A stretch of 64,000 nt of DNA from Eucalyptus grandis (Eukaryota > Streptophyta > Magnoliopsida > Myrtales > Myrtaceae), in assembly GCF_016545825.1 (NCBI RefSeq), contig NC_052621.1:1-64000 (forward strand), read 5' to 3'. Each line of letters opens with the position of its first letter. The first letter of the stretch is position 1. The translations under genes were made by a program, and so were the position numbers. Below are positions 58,981 through 64,000 of the stretch, one piece after another. The notes beneath the pieces are model-generated. The model had not been told where the DNA came from, ran no database searches, and saw nothing but the letters and a program-made list of their open reading frames with translations.

Positions 58981-61900
58981 CCGGTCATTTTTTCCTTGAA
59001 AAACCACAACAGTTGGAAGTCTACTTGGAAAAATGCCTTCCAAAAGCTTTAACTCGGTACGGCACATCATTTTGGTGATCACTGCACCGTGAAAGCCTGT
59101 CAAAATTGGAGAACGAAGATTCCATAGAGAAAATTCCTGTTTTCCATAGAGAATTCACTTTCCTGCCATTTTTGCACAGAAAAACCCCGACGGTCGGAGT
59201 CGCTTGGAAACATGGCTTCCGAAAGCTTTAGCTCGGTACGACACATCATTTTGGAGATCACATCACCTTCAAAGCCAGTAAAAACCAGAGAACAAAGATT
59301 TCACAAAGAAAATTCCATATTTTTCCGTAGAAAATTCCCTTTCAGGCCATTTTTTGCTTGAAAATCCCGAACATTTGGAAATCTGCTTGGAGATATGACT
59401 TCCAAAAGCTTTAGTTCCATACGACACATCATTTTGGAGATCACAGCACCCTAAAAGCCAGTTCAAACAAGAGAACGGAGATTCCACAGAAAAGTCCCTG
59501 TTTTCCATAGAAAATTTCATTTCTGTCATTTTTCGCATGAAAACCCGAACCGAAGTCTGCTGGAAACATGGCTTCCAAAGCGTTAGCTCGGTACGACACA
59601 TCATTTGGAGATCACACACCTTCAAAGCCCGGTAAAAAGAGAACAAAGATTTCACAAAGAAAATTCCAAATTTTCCATAGAAAATTCCTTTCGAGGCCAT
59701 TTTTTTGCCCGAAAAAGCCCCACGCAGATTGGAAATCTCGTTAGAGGCATGACTTCCAAAAGCTTTAGTTTCGTACGACACATCATTTTGGAGATCACAG
59801 CACCCTAAAAGCCAGTCAAAACAAGAGAACGATGATTCCACCAGAGAAAATTCCACTGTTTTCTATAGAAAATTACATTTCGATCATTTTGTGCTGAAAA
59901 ACACCAATAGTTGGAAGTCTGCTTGGAAAAATGGCTTCGAAAAGCTTTAACTCGGTACGGCACATCATTTTGGAGATCACTGCACCGTGAAAGCTGTCAA
60001 AATTGGAGAGCGAAGAGTCCATAGAGAAAATTCCCTATTTTTCCATAGAAAATTCCCTTCCTAGGCCATTTTTTGCGAGAAAAGCCCCGACGGTTGGAAA
60101 TCTGCTTGAAGATGACTTCCAAAAGCTTTAGTTCCATACGACATATCTTTTGAAGATCACGGCACCCTAAAAGCCAGTCAAAACAAGAGAACGAAGATTC
60201 CATTTCCCTGTTTTGGTATAGAAAATTTCCCTTCCAGTCATTTTTGCTGAAAAACCCCAAATGAAGTGGGTTTGGAAAAATGGCTTCAAAAGCTTTAACT
60301 CGTTCATTTTGGAGATCACTACACCCCGAAAGCCTGTCAAAATTGGAGACCGAAGATTCCATAGAGAAAATTCCTGTTTTTCCACAGAATTCACTTTCGC
60401 CAATATTTGTCTGAAAAACCACGACAAATCGTAAGTCTTCTTGGAAACATGGCTTCCAAAGCTTTAGCTCGGTAAGTCGACACATTATTTTGGAGATCAC
60501 GCACCTTTAAAGCCAATAAAAACCACAGAAAAATTTCCAAAGGAAATTCCATATTTTTCCATAGAAAATCCCCTTTCGACCATCTTTTGCCTAAAAAGCC
60601 CCGTTAGTTGGAAGTACGCTAAAATGGCTTCCAAAAGCGTTAACTAGGTACGACACATCATTTTGGAGATCATTGCACCGTGAAAGCCTGTCAAAATTGG
60701 AGAACGAAGATTCCATAGAGAAAATTCCCTGATTTTCCATGGAGAATTGACTTTCCGTCGTTTTTTTGGCTGAAAAACCCCGACAGTCAGAAGTCTGCTT
60801 GGAAACATGGCTTTCGAAAGCTTTAGCTCGGTACCACACATCATTTTGGAGATCACAGCACCTTCAAAGCCAGTAAAAACCAGAGAACAAAGATTTCACA
60901 AAGAAAATTCCATATTTTTCCGTAGAAAATTCCCTTTCAGGCCATTTTTGCCCGAAAAGCCCACATGATTGGAAATCTCGTTGGAGGCATGACTTCCAAA
61001 AGCTTTAGTTTCGTGCGACACATCATTTTGGAGATCACAGCACCTAAAAGCCAGTCAAAACAAGAGAACGATGATTCCACAGAGAAAATTCCCTGTTTTT
61101 CTATAGAAAATTACATTTCCCGTCATTTTTGCATGAAAAACACCAATAGTTGGAAGTCTCGCTTGGAAAAATGGCTTCAAAAGCTTTAACTCGGTCGGCA
61201 CATCATTTTGGAGATCACCTTTTGCACCGTGAAAGCCTGTCAAAATTGGAGAACGAAGAGTCGATAGAGAAAATTCCTATTTTTCCATAGAAAATTCCCT
61301 TTCCGGCCATTTTTGCCGGAAAAGCCCCTGACGGTTGGAAATCGCTTGGAGAGATGACTTCCAAAGCTTTAGTTCCATACGACATATCTTTTGAAGATCA
61401 CGGCACCTAAAAGCCAGTCAAAACAAGAGAACGAAGTTTCCACGGAGAAAATTCCCTGTTTTGGTATAGAAAATTTCCCTTCCAGTCATTTTTTGATTGA
61501 AAAACCCCAACAGTTGGAAGTCTGGTTGGAAAAATGGCTTCCAAAAGCTTTAACTCGGTACGGCACATCATTTTGGAGATCACTACACCAAAGCTTGTCA
61601 AAATTGGAGACCGAAGATTCCATAGAGAAAATTCCTGTTTTTCCACAGAATTCACTTTCCGACCAATATTTGTCTACGAAAAACCACGACGTCGTAAGTC
61701 TTCTTGGAAACATGGCTTCCGAAAGCTTTGCTCGGTACAACACATTATTTTGGAGATCACCGCACCTTTAAAGCCAATAAAAACCACAGAAAAAGATTTC
61801 ACAAAGGAAATTCCATATTTTCCATAGAAAATCCCCTTTCCGACCATCTTTTGCACGAAAGCCCCGGGTAGTTGGAAATCTCGCTTGGAGAGATGACATC

Positions 61901-64000
61901 CAAAAGCTTTAGTTTCGCACGACACATCATTTTACAGATCACAACACCCTAAAAACCAGTCAAAACAAGAGAACGAAGATTCCACAGAGAAAATTCCTTG
62001 TTTTTGTATAGAAAATTTCCTTTCCAGTCATTTTTTGCCTGAAAAACCCCAGATTGGAAGTCCGCTTGGAAAAATGGCTTCCAAAAGCTTTAACTCGGTC
62101 GCAAATCATTTTGGAGATCATTGCACCGTGAAAGCCTGTCAAAATTGGAGAACGAAGATTCCATAGAGAAAATTCCCTGTTTTTCCATGGAGAATTGACT
62201 TTCCGTCGATTTTTTGGCTGAAAAACCCTACAATCAGAAGTCTGCTTGGAAACATGGCTTTCGAAAGCTTTAGCTCGGTACCACACATCATTTTGGAGAT
62301 CACAGCACCTTCAAAGCCAGTAAAAACCAGAGAACAAAGATTTCACAAAGAATATTCCATATTTTTCCGTAGAAAATTCCCTTTCGGCCATTTTTGCACA
62401 GCCCGGACAGCTTGGAAATCGCTGGAGGCATGACTTCCAAAGCTTTAGTTCCGTACAACACATCATTTTCGAGATTAGAGCATCCTAAAGCCAGTCAAAA
62501 CAAGAGAACGAAGATTCCACGGAAAAATTCCTGTTTTCTATAGAAAATTTCCTTTCTGTCATTTTTTGCCCGGAAAACCCCAAAAGTTGGAAGTCAGCTG
62601 GAAAATGGCTTCAAAAGCTTTAACTCGGTCGGCACATCATTTGGAGATTACTTGCACCGTGAAAGCCTGTCAAAATTGGAGAACCAAGATTCCATAGACA
62701 AAATTCCCTGTTTTCCATAGAGAATTCACTTTCGCCGATATTTGTCTGAAAAACCCAGACAGTCGGAGTACCAAGCTTTGAAACATGGCTTCCGAAAGCA
62801 TTAGCTCAGTCGACACATTTTTTTTGGAGATCATGGCACCTTTAAAGCCAGTAAAAACCAGAGAACAAAGATTTCACAAAGAAAATCCCATATTTTACAT
62901 AGAAAATTCCATTTCCGGCCATTTTTTGCCCGAAAAGCCACGACGGTTGGAAATCCGCTTGGAGAGATGACTTCCAAAAGCTTTAGTTCCGTACGACACA
63001 TCATTTTGAAGATCACGACACCCTAAAAGCCAGTCAAAACAAGAGAGGGAAGATTGCACAGAGAAAATTCCCTCTTTTTCTATAGAAAATTTCCTTTCCG
63101 TCATTTTTTCCTTGAAAAACCACAAATGTTGAAGTCTACTTGGAAAAATGCCTTCCAAAAGCTTTAACTCGGTACGGCACATCATTTTGGAGATCACTGC
63201 ACCGTGAAAGCCTATCAAAATTGGAGAACGAAGATTCCATAGAGAAAATTCCCTGTTTTTCCATAGAGAATTCACTTTCCCGCTATTTTTTGCACGAAAA
63301 ACCCGACGGTCGGAAGTGCGCGGAAACATGGCTTCCGAAAGCTTTAGCTCGGTACGACACATCATTTTGGAGATCACATCACCTTCAAAGCCAGGTAAAA
63401 ACCAGAAACAAAGATTTCACAAAGAAAATTCCATATTTTTCCGTAGAAAATTCCACTTTCGGCCATTTTTGCTTGAAAATCCCGGACATTTGGAAATCTC
63501 GCTTGGAGATATGACTTCAAAAGCTTTAGTTCCATACGACACATCATTTGGAGATCACAAGCACCCTAAAAGCCAGTTCAAACAAGAGAACGGAGATTCC
63601 ACGGAAAAAATTCCATGTTTTCCATAGAAAATTTCATTTCTGTCATTTTCGCATGAAAAACCTTTCAGTCATTTTTGCTGAAAAACAGGTTGGAAGTCCG
63701 CTTGGAAAAATGGCTTCCAAAAGCGTTAACTAGGTACGACACATCATTTGGAGATCACTACACCTTGAAAGCCTGTCAAAATTGGAGAACGAAGATTCCA
63801 TAGAGAAAATTCCCTGTTTTCCATATAGAATTCACTTTGCGGCCTTTTTTTGCCTGAAAAACCCCGACAGTCGGAAGTCTGCTTGGAAACATGGCTTCCG
63901 AAAGCTTTAGCTCGGTACGACACATCATTTTGGAGATCACAGCACCTTCAAAGCCAGTAAAAACCAGAGAACAAAGATTTCACAAAGAAAATTCCATATT

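Larger units (their letters stand above)
45244..64000 (+). repeat. Satellite array: ABC higher-order repeat, right part, continues past window
   Basis: Resumes exactly where the solo LTR interrupted it. Anchor ACATCAT positions 46322, 46505, 46688, 46871, 47054 and 47237 are each 183 bp apart, and like monomers recur every 549 bp. Some units carry an extra C-like monomer (C', with CAATATTTGTCCTG) giving a tetramer. No gene, RNA or transposon was seen between 45.2 and 64 kb. Small indels increase after about 54 kb. Confidence 0.92.

Noticed and set aside
30310..64000. Satellite array considered as a CRISPR array or clustered gene family
   Set aside because: Monomers are contiguous and variable throughout, without constant repeats separated by unique spacers, and no coding frame is shared under constraint.
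30310..64000. CENP-B-box-like motif in the satellite
   Set aside because: I looked for a TTCG....A..CGGG-type motif in both orientations of the consensus and saw none; centromere identity rests only on monomer length and organisation.

Overview
This window is nuclear DNA from a flowering plant, almost certainly a eudicot. It carries degenerate Ty3/gypsy LTR retrotransposons with a plant-type initiator-tRNA primer site, one intact intronless leucine-rich-repeat receptor-like protein (RLP) gene of the Cf/RLP class, and a long satellite array of about 183-bp monomers. I cannot name the species from sequence alone; a woody Myrtales-type genome is only a guess. Many apparent start codons of open frames here are GTG or TTG and should not be trusted.

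Layout. (1) 1-2683 and 14215-14832: an old minus-strand Ty3/gypsy element with a DUF7745-like upstream ORF and a gag, full of stops. (2) 2684-14209: a plus-strand, Tekay/Del-like gypsy complex inserted into the DUF7745 ORF, flanked by a perfect 5-bp target duplication (ctaag). It holds a truncated long LTR (A), a full-length 3.69-kb LTR (B), a tRNA-iMet primer-binding site, decayed gag, protease, RT and RNase H, and only about 150 bp of 3' LTR. (3) 15094-24945: three head-to-tail copies of a 3.21-kb unit plus a partial fourth. Each unit contains a beheaded copy of the RLP promoter and signal-peptide region. (4) 24973-29225: promoter, coding sequence and poly(A) signal of the intact RLP gene. 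(5) 29226-30310: intergenic DNA with nothing recognisable. (6) 30310-64000: a satellite array continuing past the window edge, with divergent monomers at its edge, then alternating A/B monomers, then an ABC higher-order repeat of 549 bp. It is interrupted by a 3.60-kb solo LTR (C, 41641-45243) of the same family as A and B, with target duplication acagc.

The RLP gene is the only intact protein-coding gene I can support. Its 5' end and the three upstream fragments share ancestry, so the locus records repeated duplication of a defence-receptor 5' region next to what looks like a (peri)centromeric satellite domain. The retroelements show at least two layers of nesting (minus-strand gypsy, then LTR complex), and the solo LTR in the satellite shows that the same family also inserted there. 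No CRISPR arrays, no intact tRNA or rRNA genes and no intact transposon proteins were seen.
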